Source: an uncultured Opitutales bacterium (GTDB taxonomy: Bacteria > Verrucomicrobiota > Verrucomicrobiia > Opitutales > Intestinicryptomonadaceae). From it: DNA of 64,000 nucleotides. Positions 16,777 through 25,806 of this stretch are shown here, piece by piece (position 1 is the first letter of the stretch; each line of letters starts with the position of its first letter). The DNA is taken from positions 1 through 64,000 of the forward strand of contig CALXLX010000012.1 of the NCBI GenBank assembly GCA_944389315.1, given 5' to 3'. The position numbers were made by a program, and so were the translations under genes. The notes beneath the pieces were generated by a model. The model was not told where the DNA came from, ran no database searches, and worked only from the letters and a program-made list of their open reading frames with translations.

Positions 16777-17862
16777 ATGAGCTCTTTACTTAGCGTTTTA
16801 AGAACGGCGCTCGAAGTCGCCAGTTATCTGATACCGTCCGTTGCGGGAATTTACTTTCTGTTCAGGGGGGCCGAGTCTTATGCGGACTCCTACGACCGTT
16901 CCCGCCTGAAGTTCGCGGGAATGTCTCTGCGCGCATACAAGATTCTCTTCAGGCTCTTCGGCGTTCTCCTCTTGGCGATAGCCTCGGTGATAGTCTGGAA
17001 CTTCTATTCCGAGGAGGAGATGATAGGCAGCGATAAGAAGGACTTCTGGAACGATATAAAGGAAAGGGAGGAAAAGGAGGGCGACGGCCTGCTGTTCAAG
17101 GTGTCGTTCATGCCCTTTGCAATAGCGATACCCGCGCGCATGGCTTCCTCACGCTTTCCTGGCAAGCCCCTTGCAAAACTCGGCGGCAAGACTGTCTTGG
17201 AGCGCGTCTGCGAAAGGTGCGCGGAGTCTAAGCTCGCGGGGGGGCACATAACGGTTTTGACGGACAGCGAAGACATTTTCTCCCACGCGCAGAGCATAGG
17301 GGTAAAATGCGTGATGACTCCCCAGACATGCTCCTGCGGGACCGAGCGCATCATAGCCGCCATCGACGAGATAGGCGCGCAGTTCATCGTAAACGTGCAG
17401 GGAGACGAGCCTTTTATAGAGGGGGCCCTCATAGACGCTATCATAGAAAAGCGCATAGACACCGGGGCCGAGCTTGTCACCGCCGCGCATAAGATTTCGG
17501 ACCCGTCGGAGCTTCCGAACCCGAATGTCGTAAAGGTCCTGCGCGACGGCGGCGGAAGGGTGTTATATTTCAGCCGCTCCCCGCTCCCCTACGTCAGGGG
17601 CGAGGCGGATTTTTCCAAATGGCTTGAGAAGGCCGATTACTGGCGGCACATAGGCATATACGGATATTCGCGCGCGGCTTTGGAAAAATACTCGACCCTG
17701 CCGCATAGCGAGCTTGAGGACTGCGAGAAGCTCGAGCAGCTTAAGTTTGTCTCAGCGGGCTACTCGTTTGCGCTGGTCGAGACAAACTACAAGTCCATAG
17801 GCATAGACACCCCCGCGGATCTCGCCGCGGCGGAGGAATATTTAAGGAATTTGCAAAAATGA
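16777..17862 (+). CDS. kdsB: 3-deoxy-manno-octulosonate cytidylyltransferase with an N-terminal membrane segment
   Basis: 361 residues against about 245-255 for usual KdsB. The enzyme activates Kdo as CMP-Kdo for lipopolysaccharide. The canonical start of KdsB, AIAIPARMASSRFPGKPL, begins only at Met-112 (nt 17110). Residues 1-111 are a separate segment with two hydrophobic helices (about 14-30 and 57-76) and a charged linker (KKDFWNDIKEREEKEGDG). An AGGAGG sits before the ATG at 16777, so the long form is expected to be made. AAGG also lies 8 nt before Met-112, so a short soluble form could be made as well. It overlaps kdsD by 4 bases. The catalytic blocks VNVQGDEP and HIGIYGYSR are intact. 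Confidence 0.9.
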   Translation: MSSLLSVLRTALEVASYLIPSVAGIYFLFRGAESYADSYDRSRLKFAGMSLRAYKILFRLFGVLLLAIASVIVWNFYSEEEMIGSDKKDFWNDIKEREEKEGDGLLFKVSFMPFAIAIPARMASSRFPGKPLAKLGGKTVLERVCERCAESKLAGGHITVLTDSEDIFSHAQSIGVKCVMTPQTCSCGTERIIAAIDEIGAQFIVNVQGDEPFIEGALIDAIIEKRIDTGAELVTAAHKISDPSELPNPNVVKVLRDGGGRVLYFSRSPLPYVRGEADFSKWLEKADYWRHIGIYGYSRAALEKYSTLPHSELEDCEKLEQLKFVSAGYSFALVETNYKSIGIDTPADLAAAEEYLRNLQK

Positions 17863-18827
17863 AGGATGCGGACTTTATAAAAATTGGCACGGAAGTATTG
17901 AAGGCCGAGGCGTCGTCTGTTCTTGCAGCGGTTGGCAGGCTGGACGAGAACTTCTCGAAGGCGGTGGAGACTATACTTTCCCACAAGGGCAAGACTATCA
18001 TTTGCGGAATGGGCAAATCCGGCCTTGTCGCGCAGAAGATAGCCGCGACGCTCTCGAGCACGGGGACCCCGGCGGTTTTCCTGCACGCCGGCGAGGCCGT
18101 CCACGGGGATTTGGGCATATACGAGGCGGGCGATCCCACGCTGCTGATATCAAATTCGGGGGCTACGGTGGAGTGCGTCAGGCTGATGCCAATACTCAAG
18201 CAGTTTAAGTCTCCTACAATAGCGCTTGTAGGGCGTCCGGACTCCCCCATGGGGCAGGCGGCCGATATGGTTTTGGACGCGTCGGTATCGTCGGAGGCCG
18301 ACCCTTTGGGAATAGTTCCCACGAATTCCACGACGGTTGCCCTGGCAATAGGAGACGCGCTCGCCTGCGCGCTGATGCGCGCGCGCAAATTCTCCAAGAA
18401 CGACTTTGCCCGTTTCCATCCGGCCGGGCAGCTCGGGCGCAATCTTATTCTGACAGTCGAGGATGTGATGTTCAAGCTGCCCGACTGCGCCGTGGCGCGG
18501 CCAGAGACGTCCATACGCCAGGTTGTCATAGAGATGACAAAGAAGCCCATAGGGGCCGCCTGTGTGGTTTCGGAGGACGGCTCTTTGCTGGGCATACTCA
18601 CCGACGGAGACTTGCGCAGAATGTTGCAGACCGTGACAGACATAGACGCCCAGACCTGCGGCGAGATAATGACAAAAAAGCCCGTGTGCATAATGCCGGA
18701 GGCGCATTTGTCCGAGGCGGCGAACCTTATGGAGAACCGCAAGTCCAAAATTTCCGTGTTGCCCGTTGTCGATGCGGAAAGGCGCTTGCAGGGTCTTATA
18801 AGGCTTCACGACGTGTACCACCAGTAA
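17859..18827 (+). CDS. kdsD: D-arabinose-5-phosphate isomerase
   Basis: 322 residues. It converts ribulose 5-phosphate to arabinose 5-phosphate, the first step to Kdo. A SIS domain occupies about 1-195 (ICGMGKSGLVAQKIAATLSST; HAGEAVHGDLG; NSGATVE), and two CBS motifs follow (about 205-322). The length matches KdsD/KpsF. AAGGA lies 9 nt before the ATG, which also overlaps the kdsB stop (ATGA). Placement directly after kdsB is strong support for the Kdo role. The C-terminal CBS pair is complete. Confidence 0.94.
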   Translation: MKDADFIKIGTEVLKAEASSVLAAVGRLDENFSKAVETILSHKGKTIICGMGKSGLVAQKIAATLSSTGTPAVFLHAGEAVHGDLGIYEAGDPTLLISNSGATVECVRLMPILKQFKSPTIALVGRPDSPMGQAADMVLDASVSSEADPLGIVPTNSTTVALAIGDALACALMRARKFSKNDFARFHPAGQLGRNLILTVEDVMFKLPDCAVARPETSIRQVVIEMTKKPIGAACVVSEDGSLLGILTDGDLRRMLQTVTDIDAQTCGEIMTKKPVCIMPEAHLSEAANLMENRKSKISVLPVVDAERRLQGLIRLHDVYHQ

Positions 18828-18834
18828 TTGTGTT

Positions 18835-19398
18835 ATGGCTTTTGGAGACTCTTTAAAATTTCTTGGCAAGTACATTAAAAACCCGCGCTTCACGGGGGCG
18901 GTATGGCCGAGTTCGAGGTTTCTTGCCCGCAAGATGGCGAAGTTTTCCGCATATAGGAAAGGCTCTGTCGTAGTGGAGCTCGGCCCGGGGACGGGGCCGG
19001 TGACCAAGGCGCTTTTGGAGGCGGGAGTAGAGCCCGAAAATTTGTGTTCCATAGAGTTTGATCCGGCCCTTGCGGCAAACCTGAAAGAGCGCTTCCCGGG
19101 AGTGCGCGTCGTAAACGACAGCGCGGAGAATCTTTCGGCAATACTTGGAGACGACGTCTCCCGCGTGGGGGCGATAGTATCCTCGCTGCCGCTGCTAAGC
19201 CTTCCCAAAGCCTGCGTGGAGGAGATTCTGCGCCAGGTAGAAAGCGTGCTCCCCGCGGGAGGGCGCTTCGTGCAGTTTACCTACAATGTAAATAAAGACC
19301 CGAAAGCCTACGGATTTGGTCGGATGAGGCATGTGGGGGCGGCGGTTGTTGTCTTAAATGTCCCGCCAGCGCGCGTTGACGCGTTTGAAAAGATGTAG
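18835..19398 (+). CDS. SAM-dependent methyltransferase, PmtA-like (phospholipid N-methyltransferase family)
   Basis: 187 residues. The N-terminal block FLGKYIKNPRFTGAVWPSSRFLARKM is typical of the PmtA/rRNA-dimethylase-like family of membrane-lipid methyltransferases. The SAM-binding motif VVELGPGTGPVTKALL is at about 46-61. It could methylate phosphatidylethanolamine, but similar proteins exist with unproven substrates. It lies 7 bp after kdsD, so it is probably in the Kdo operon and thus linked to envelope lipids. No SD is seen before the ATG. A terminator follows 8 bp after the stop. The methyltransferase fold is sure; the lipid substrate is an inference. Confidence 0.75.
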   Translation: MAFGDSLKFLGKYIKNPRFTGAVWPSSRFLARKMAKFSAYRKGSVVVELGPGTGPVTKALLEAGVEPENLCSIEFDPALAANLKERFPGVRVVNDSAENLSAILGDDVSRVGAIVSSLPLLSLPKACVEEILRQVESVLPAGGRFVQFTYNVNKDPKAYGFGRMRHVGAAVVVLNVPPARVDAFEKM

Positions 19399-19400
19399 TT

Positions 19401-19440
19401 TTTTTATCCGCCGCACTGTGAAAATGCGGCGGATTTCTTT
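19401..19440. terminator. terminator between the kdsB operon and the GH97 gene
   Basis: ATCCGCCGCA (19406-19415) pairs with TGCGGCGGAT (19425-19434) around a 9-nt loop. T-rich on one side and A/T on the other, so it may serve both converging genes. Confidence 0.88.
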
Positions 19441-19484
19441 TCAACGGCGGGTTTTTGCTATCGAGGGCGTTGCGCGCCCATGCT

Positions 19485-21446
19485 TCAATTTCTCTTGAAC
19501 TTTGCCAGAAAGCCTCCTCCGCGCTCCATATTTATGCTTATCTTGTCGCCGCCCTTTATCTTCTGCCTGCGCAGGGAATATTCCTGCGGGTTGTCGGATG
19601 TGCCTTGGGTGTCGCTTAGAATTTCGGCCTCGTAGGAGGCGCCGTACTTCAGGAAATCCGTGCTTAGAACAAAGTCGGCTTTGCCTTGCGCGGCGGCCAT
19701 GCCCGCGGCGTACCAGGTCTTGCCGCTGCGCCGCGCGATGGCCGCAAATTTACCGAACTCGGCGTCAAGACCGACGGATTCGTCCCAGACGGTAGGCACG
19801 GCGGCTATGAATTTTGTGTACTCCTTTTCCTGCTCGTAGCTTGTTGCGCTGTCGCAAAGAGTCTTTAGCGGTTCGTAGTACATTACATACATGGCCGCCT
19901 GGTGTGCGCGCGTCCCCTGCGCGGAGGGCCATTCCTTGTTTACGACAAAGGGCTTGCCGTTTATCTCTCCGTCGAAAGTGTTGCGCATTGCCCCCGGGGT
20001 GTAGTCCATGGGCCCGCATACGCCGCGCGTGAAAAGCAGGTTGACGTTGTGGGTGGGGGTCAAATCGGGCTTCATCTTGTTAAGCTCGTTTCCGCGCACG
20101 CCCTCCTCGTTTACCATATTCGGGAACTTCCTGTACATGCCGCTAGATTTGGGGCACCCGTGCCAGACTATCAAGAGCTTGTTCGCGGCGGCGAGGGCTG
20201 TTGTATCCGCGTAGAACTTCATGGCCTGGGCATCGTCGCGCTCGACGAAGTCAACCTTAACGCCGGCGACACCCGCAGATTTTAGCATGGAAAAGAAAGA
20301 TTTTGCCGTTTCCTTGTCGGCCAGCGCGCGGCTCCTCACCCATACAAACACCCCGACGCGCCCCTTCTTGGCACGCTTGGTTATGGCTGGCAAATCTATG
20401 TTCGGCTCTGTCTTTAATACGTCGTCGTGGTCCTTCTGCCAACCCGCGTCTATTATTATGTACGGTATCCCGAATACCGTGGCGAAATCAGAATAGTAGA
20501 AATATGTATATGTGTTTATCCCGCCCTTGTACTTGTCGTTCTCAAGCTTGAATCCGCTCCACCAATCCCAGGCGGCAAGACCGGGCTTTATCCATGTGGT
20601 GTCCTCAAGCGCGCAGGGGCTGGAAAGCTTGTAGACGGTGTCGTCGCAGAGCAGATCCTTGTCGTTGGCGGCGAAAATCATGACGCGCCAGGGCAGGCTC
20701 TCCTTCGCCATTTTTTTTGCCAGATAATTTTCCCTCGACGACGGCGTAAGTGCGTTGCCCTTGGGCTTTAGGTCTTTGGGGTATTTCGCAAAATATCCGG
20801 AAAATTCTGAAGAGTTCGGCTTGACCTTGAAATTCAACCCGGGGTAGTTGTAAACGTCCGCGTCGGTTATCAGAACTTTTGCGCCAGCTCCCTTGGGCGC
20901 GACAAGCAGTGGAGAAATATATGTGAATTTGCCAGGCAGCTCGCTTATCGGAGAGTCTATCCACGTCTTTTGGAAATGCAAAACATGCCCGTTTATAGGG
21001 TATGCGTACGCGCGCGAGCCCTCCGCAAAGGAAAAGTCTGCAACCTCGTCTATGATTTCAACGTTGATTCCGGGCACAAAACGGTAGGCGATGGCGTTGT
21101 CGTAGAGCCTGACTTCCAGCGCGCAGTTTTTGAAATCCATGCGCGTCTGGCTGTAGGAGTCCTCTATCTGGGAATTTATGCCCCAGGTCGCCCTAATCTT
21201 GTCGCTGCGGGATATTTCCGAGGCTTTATGCGGCCCTTTGGCTGCGTCGAAAATTTCGGGCATGGAATTTAGCGATATGAGGACCTCACCCATATCCTTT
21301 CCGTTGAAAGATACTTTAAGGCGCGCGCGGCCTTCGGCGGGTTCGTATTTTGCCTTAACATTCCCATTGGGGGAAGACATCTCCACTCCGCCTGCATGGG
21401 AAAAAAGCATAAATGCGCAGACTACGGATAAAAAAATGTTTCTCAT
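19485..21446 (-). CDS. secreted GH97 glycoside hydrolase (probable retaining alpha-galactosidase type)
   Basis: 653 residues with a signal peptide (MRNIFLSVVCAFMLFSHAGG). GH97 has an N-terminal beta-super-sandwich (about 22-270), a TIM barrel (about 280-560) with PGLAAWDWWSGF (288-299), and a C-terminal domain. GVKVDF ends at 400: Asp-399 occupies the place of the nucleophile in retaining GH97 enzymes (alpha-galactosidases), whereas inverting alpha-glucosidases of the SusB type lack it. NEEGVRGNE further on carries candidate acid/base Glu. Calcium-binding Glu residues are probably in the same region. The protein probably acts in the periplasm on alpha-galactosides. It stands alone. The retaining assignment is an inference from one motif. 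Confidence 0.85.
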   Translation of the reverse strand: MRNIFLSVVCAFMLFSHAGGVEMSSPNGNVKAKYEPAEGRARLKVSFNGKDMGEVLISLNSMPEIFDAAKGPHKASEISRSDKIRATWGINSQIEDSYSQTRMDFKNCALEVRLYDNAIAYRFVPGINVEIIDEVADFSFAEGSRAYAYPINGHVLHFQKTWIDSPISELPGKFTYISPLLVAPKGAGAKVLITDADVYNYPGLNFKVKPNSSEFSGYFAKYPKDLKPKGNALTPSSRENYLAKKMAKESLPWRVMIFAANDKDLLCDDTVYKLSSPCALEDTTWIKPGLAAWDWWSGFKLENDKYKGGINTYTYFYYSDFATVFGIPYIIIDAGWQKDHDDVLKTEPNIDLPAITKRAKKGRVGVFVWVRSRALADKETAKSFFSMLKSAGVAGVKVDFVERDDAQAMKFYADTTALAAANKLLIVWHGCPKSSGMYRKFPNMVNEEGVRGNELNKMKPDLTPTHNVNLLFTRGVCGPMDYTPGAMRNTFDGEINGKPFVVNKEWPSAQGTRAHQAAMYVMYYEPLKTLCDSATSYEQEKEYTKFIAAVPTVWDESVGLDAEFGKFAAIARRSGKTWYAAGMAAAQGKADFVLSTDFLKYGASYEAEILSDTQGTSDNPQEYSLRRQKIKGGDKISINMERGGGFLAKFKRN

Positions 21447-21468
21447 ATCAACCTACTTAAGAAGCCTT

Positions 21469-21482
21469 TTGCATGTATGCAA
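21469..21482. promoter_or_regulatory. palindrome upstream of the GH97 gene
   Basis: TTGCATGTATGCAA: a perfect 6-bp inverted repeat with a 2-nt spacer, 23-36 bp ahead of the GH97 start. Size and position fit a dimeric repressor operator, such as a LacI-type site, but no regulator gene is nearby. Confidence 0.35.
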
Positions 21483-21589
21483 CAAAGTTTTTTTCGATTG
21501 AAACCTAGAAACTCCTTTTTTGCCAAAGCAAATTGCCGCGCCGGTCTGTTAACTATAAAAAAATACGGCTTTGTGGGCAGTTTAAGCTT

Positions 21590-23461
21590 TTATTTGCGCC
21601 GCAGAAAATATACGTCCATGCCGCAGCGGGCGCAGTCGAAGCCGAGGCGCAGGACACATTCGTCGCTCTCGAGAATTAAAGGCTCATTCAGGTGCTCTTT
21701 CGACACTTTCTTGCAGAGGCCAAGCTCCCTTAAAATGCAGTGCTTGGTCTTCATGACTCTCAATCCCCCGAGCGGGACTTTGCCTGATTCTGGCGCGGGC
21801 TGGCTTATTTTTATGCCTAGGGAATCGTAAAATTCGGCAGCCTTTTTATTGAGAACGTTGGCCCGCCAGTCTGCGGGAATGGCTCTCAGGACGGCATCGT
21901 CGAGAGTTCCAATCTGCGGCTTTTCATAGGAAGCCTTGCGGAAGGAGTATATCTCGGAAATCCACCCGCGCATCTGCTCCACAAGGGCGCGCCGCACTGC
22001 GTTTATCTCCGAAGCCCTCAAAAACGGAACCTCGGCTACGCCGTCTAAATCAACGCTGCTTGCGCTAAATTCCGTGTCTCCAAGTTTTGATAGGGCGCCA
22101 GCAATGCGCTCTCTTGCGGTGCTAGGGTTTTCGGCCGGTGCAACGTCTTTCTTGGAAATATGCTTGAATACTTCGGCGGTGCTTCCGCAAAAATCTATGC
22201 GCATGGAAAAGACGTATTGTGAGTCGTTCTCGGCAATCGCTATGTCTGCGGGAATCCTGCGCGAGCATTCTGATTTAAGCGATTTTTCAAATGCAGCGTC
22301 GAGGTTCCTCCACACGCTCGACTGCGCCGCTATGTTGGGTATGGATTTCCCGAATCCGAGCTTTGCCACGCCGTTTGCCGCGCTTTGCACGCGTACGCCA
22401 AAAGGTTCTCCGCCCGGCGGCTCTATGAAAAGCCCGTCTCCCGCCAAGAGCGGAGTGTCTTTGGGGTATTCCACTTCCCCGCGCGAGGCGCACCTTGTCT
22501 TGAAAAGGAATTTCCCCTTGGATTTCGGCGAATCGAAGGACGCGCATCCGGCCTGTGTGCCGAGTATGTGGTAGGGCGTAAACCCGCGCGAAAACGTCTT
22601 TTGCAAATCGGGCTCGAAGGGCGCGCAGGACTTCCCCGCCGACGCGCGCGAAAGTTCGCTCCCGGCTATGGCGCCGTCGAGCGCGCGGGAATAGTAGGAT
22701 ACTACATTTTTTACATAAGAGGCGTCCTTTAGCCTGCCTTCTATCTTAAAAGAGCGCACCCCCGCATCAAGCATTTGGCGCAGGTATTCGTGCCTGTCCA
22801 TATCCTTGAGGCTCAGCCAGTGGCGCGGCTTGCCGCCTAAGACGTTTTCCCCGCGGGAGTCCTTGAGCAGATACTTCATGCGGCACGGCTGGGCGCATTC
22901 GCCGCGGTTTCCACTCCTTGCGCCTATGGCGTAGCTGAGATAGCACTGCCCGCTGTAGCATACGCAAAGCGCTCCGTGGACGAAGCATTCTATGTCCGCA
23001 GATACGCTTTTTGATATGCGGGCTATTTCCCCGACGGAAAGCTCCCTGGCCAAAACTATTGTCGAAAACCCCGCCGCCTGCGCCAGAAGCGCCTTTTCAA
23101 GGCAGTCTATATGGCATTGCGTGCTTGCGTGAATCGGTATGGGCGGAAGATCCGACGATGCAAGGCCGAAGTCCTGGATTATAAACGCGTCCACGCCGGC
23201 GTCGTAGAGGTTCCATGCCAGAGCTGTGGCTCTTTCGAGTTCCGAATCTGTAAGTATTGTATTTAGCGCGGCGTATATTTTTGCCCCATAGCGGTGGGCA
23301 AAGCCGCATAAGCCGGCAATGTCTTCAAGCGTATTGGCGGCGCTCTTGCGCGCGCCGAAAGAGTTCGCGCCTATGTACACGGCGTCGGCTCCGGCAAGTA
23401 TTGCGGAACGTCCTATGTCTGCGTCCCTCGCGGGGGCCAGAAGCTCGACGGTTTTTCTCAT
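21590..23461 (-). CDS. U32 peptidase-family protein, RlhA-like (RNA hydroxylation)
   Basis: 623 residues. The N-terminal U32 domain has ELLAPARDADIGRSAILAGADAVYIG, HASTQCH and the cysteine cluster FVHGALCVCYSGQCYL...GECAQPCR (160-194), typical of the family. The length and long C-terminal part resemble RlhA (23S rRNA C2501 hydroxylation) more than the short TrhP type (about 330-450 residues). The cysteines suggest an iron-sulfur cluster. Old annotations call such proteins collagenase-like, which the Cys cluster does not support. It is a single gene, diverging from the SMP-30-like gene. The family is secure; the RNA target is an inference from length. Confidence 0.83.
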   Translation of the reverse strand: MRKTVELLAPARDADIGRSAILAGADAVYIGANSFGARKSAANTLEDIAGLCGFAHRYGAKIYAALNTILTDSELERATALAWNLYDAGVDAFIIQDFGLASSDLPPIPIHASTQCHIDCLEKALLAQAAGFSTIVLARELSVGEIARISKSVSADIECFVHGALCVCYSGQCYLSYAIGARSGNRGECAQPCRMKYLLKDSRGENVLGGKPRHWLSLKDMDRHEYLRQMLDAGVRSFKIEGRLKDASYVKNVVSYYSRALDGAIAGSELSRASAGKSCAPFEPDLQKTFSRGFTPYHILGTQAGCASFDSPKSKGKFLFKTRCASRGEVEYPKDTPLLAGDGLFIEPPGGEPFGVRVQSAANGVAKLGFGKSIPNIAAQSSVWRNLDAAFEKSLKSECSRRIPADIAIAENDSQYVFSMRIDFCGSTAEVFKHISKKDVAPAENPSTARERIAGALSKLGDTEFSASSVDLDGVAEVPFLRASEINAVRRALVEQMRGWISEIYSFRKASYEKPQIGTLDDAVLRAIPADWRANVLNKKAAEFYDSLGIKISQPAPESGKVPLGGLRVMKTKHCILRELGLCKKVSKEHLNEPLILESDECVLRLGFDCARCGMDVYFLRRK

Positions 23462-23557
23462 ACGGGAGAAAAATTTCCGCTTTGCGCGCGCATTTTACAA
23501 TAAAAATTTTAAGGCTTGCGCAAAATACTCAGGCTTGAAAAATCCAAGCGAAGAGAA

Positions 23558-24613
23558 ATGAAGAAAATATTTGCAGTTTTGTTTTGCGCGTGCGTTTTTC
23601 CGGCTTTGTATGCGGACAGGGAGGAGATAGACATGGAGGTTTTGCTCGATCCGCAGGAGGCCGTCCTGCTCGGGCGAAGCGAGGACTTCTGCGAAGTTTT
23701 AAGCCGCGACATAAAATATGCGGAGGGGCCCGTCTGGAGGGAAAAGACCGGCGAGGTGTTCTTTGTGGAAACTTCTAAAAATGCGATTTTCAGGTGGACT
23801 TTGTCGGAGGGCAAAACACTGTTTATGCGCCCTGCGGGAATGTCCAACGGGGTTCCCGAGAAGCGCACTACCGTAGGCCCCAACGGGCTTGCCCTGGATT
23901 TGGACGGCTCTCTTATAATCTGCGACCAGGGCAACCGCTGCGTCAAGAAACTCAACGAGAAAAATTTCACCAGCCGAGTTTTGGCGTCCGAATACGGCGG
24001 CAAGCGCCTCAACGAGCCAAACGACGTCTGCGTGGCCCCCAACGGAGACATATTCTTTACAGATCCCGCCCTGTGGCGCCGCCGCGGGTTTGAGCCTCAG
24101 GAGGGCGATTTGGACTTCAACGGCCTGTACCGCTTGACTCCCTCGGGGGAGCTGTTTTTGATAGACATACTTAGGCTTCCCAACGGGGTTGCCGTCGGGG
24201 CAGATTCAAAGACGGTGTATGTGGGGCAGAGCCGGGGGGACGACCCGTGCCTGATCGCCTACACGATATCGGACGACGGCAAAACCTACGCCTCCAAAAA
24301 GATATTTTGCAACTTCAGAATTTGGGAAAAGGCCAAGATTATAGGAACTCCCGACGGCCTTGCCGTGGATTCGGACGGCTACATCTACGCGACAGCAAAC
24401 GGGGGCATACATGTCTTTTCTCCAAAGCTCGAGCATCTCGGCTATATAGTGTTTGAGAATTTCGTCTCCAACTGTTGCGTAATCTACAAAGACTCTAAGC
24501 CCGACAAACTCTTTATAACAGGCTCCGGGGCTATATATCTTGCCGACATACCCAAGATACGCAAGGCCGCGCTCGGCTCGGACGCCGGCAGCGGAAGCCA
24601 AAAAGCTGAATAG
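23558..24613 (+). CDS. secreted SMP-30/gluconolactonase-like beta-propeller protein
   Basis: 351 residues from the ATG at 23558, which begins a good signal peptide (MKKIFAVLFCACVFPALYA); the upstream ATG at 23516 would put 14 charged residues before it. Motifs: YAEGPVWREKTGEVFFVE (a metal-site Glu in the EGP block), TVGPNGLALDLDG, RLNEPNDVCVAPNGDIFFTDP and IIGTPDGLAVD, the repeating blades of the SGL family. It is likely periplasmic and hydrolyses a sugar lactone. Two sugar-acting genes of unrelated type lie nearby but no operon is evident; a lactonase of a released rhamnose or galactose pathway is possible but unproven. Confidence 0.8.
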   Translation: MKKIFAVLFCACVFPALYADREEIDMEVLLDPQEAVLLGRSEDFCEVLSRDIKYAEGPVWREKTGEVFFVETSKNAIFRWTLSEGKTLFMRPAGMSNGVPEKRTTVGPNGLALDLDGSLIICDQGNRCVKKLNEKNFTSRVLASEYGGKRLNEPNDVCVAPNGDIFFTDPALWRRRGFEPQEGDLDFNGLYRLTPSGELFLIDILRLPNGVAVGADSKTVYVGQSRGDDPCLIAYTISDDGKTYASKKIFCNFRIWEKAKIIGTPDGLAVDSDGYIYATANGGIHVFSPKLEHLGYIVFENFVSNCCVIYKDSKPDKLFITGSGAIYLADIPKIRKAALGSDAGSGSQKAE

Positions 24614-24753
24614 CCATTTTCTTTTAGGGCCTCTTTTTCTGCGTAGGCATGTCCGCAGGTTGCAAGCCCGCTGTGCCGGCGCAAAACTTTAGGCATGCGC
24701 ACTGTTCGCATATCGGCATTTGCCCTGCGGGAAAATAATAGGCCCGCAACACC

Positions 24754-25806
24754 TTATAAACTTGTATTGCACATGGGCCTCGACGGGTTTATTTTTAGCG
24801 TTGCGCCCTCCGGCTTTTCCAGGCCATTAGGCTGCATAAACGCCGCGAAAGCTATCATGGCGGCATTGTCCGAACAGTGCTTGCGCTTCGCCAGAAGCAT
24901 TTTTGCGCCCGCTTTCTTAGCGATATTTTCGAAGGCGGCCCTGAGCTTTCCGTTGTTCGACACTCCGCCCGAAAGGCCCAATGAGGCGTATTTCTTGCGC
25001 CTTAGGAAATATTCCGTCCGCCGCTTTAGCTGTTCTACAACCGCGTACTGGTAGGAGGCGCATATGTCGGCCTTGGAGGCGGCTATCTCCTCCGCTGACA
25101 GTTTGTCCAGAAAGTAGCGCAGGCTCGTCTTGAGCCCCGAGAAGCTGAAGTTTGGATCTTCCGAAATCTTGCGGTTCTGCCCGCGGGGAAAGTCTATTGC
25201 CCTCTCGTTTCCGCCTGCTGCGGCCTTCTCCAGCAAAGGGGCGCCGGGATAGGGCATGCCAAGAAGCTTTGCGCCCTTGTCGAGAGCCTCGCCGGCCGCG
25301 TCGTCGACAGTTTCGGCAATCAGGCGCATTTTAAGGGATTCGTCCATCTCGAAAAGTATGGAGTTTCCGCCCGACGCAACCAGCCCCAGGTGCGGCAACA
25401 GACCCTTCAAGTTATCGGCAAAATTCTCCGGATCCTTCTCGTGGATGGGGATGAAAGGCGAAAGCGCGTGCCCGCGCAGGTGGTTTACTCCGTAGAGGGG
25501 TTTCCTCAGCGCAAGCGCGAGCGCCGAGGCGCAGGATACCCCTATTGCAAGGCAGTTGGGAAGCCCGGGCCCGTTGGTTACGGCTATGGCGTCAGTCTCC
25601 GAGACATCGACGTGTTCGGCCACCTGCGCAAGCAAAGGTGGCAACTTCTTTAGATGTTCCGTGCTCGCCAAATCGGGAACTACACCCCCGTAGAGCGCGT
25701 GCAGGTCTATCTGGGAATCCACAAGCTCAAAAACTATGCCCCTTTCCGAGTCGAAAAGGGCGGCGGCGGATTCGTCGCAGGAACTTTCTATGCCGAGTAT
25801 TTTCAA
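24754..25806 (-). CDS. tsaD: tRNA N6-adenosine threonylcarbamoyltransferase
   Basis: 350 residues. It transfers threonylcarbamoyl to A37 of ANN-decoding tRNAs. The protein begins at TTG (25806) with LKILGIESSCDESAAA, typical of TsaD; the iron ligands sit in HLRGH. GAG G lies about 8 nt before the TTG. The reading frame is open far upstream, but that part overlaps radC and is not real. The start TTGA overlaps the radC stop by 4 bases, so translation is coupled. The partner TsaB and TsaE genes are not in the window. All blocks including GLVASGGN are present. Confidence 0.92.
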   Translation of the reverse strand: MKILGIESSCDESAAALFDSERGIVFELVDSQIDLHALYGGVVPDLASTEHLKKLPPLLAQVAEHVDVSETDAIAVTNGPGLPNCLAIGVSCASALALALRKPLYGVNHLRGHALSPFIPIHEKDPENFADNLKGLLPHLGLVASGGNSILFEMDESLKMRLIAETVDDAAGEALDKGAKLLGMPYPGAPLLEKAAAGGNERAIDFPRGQNRKISEDPNFSFSGLKTSLRYFLDKLSAEEIAASKADICASYQYAVVEQLKRRTEYFLRRKKYASLGLSGGVSNNGKLRAAFENIAKKAGAKMLLAKRKHCSDNAAMIAFAAFMQPNGLEKPEGATLKINPSRPMCNTSL

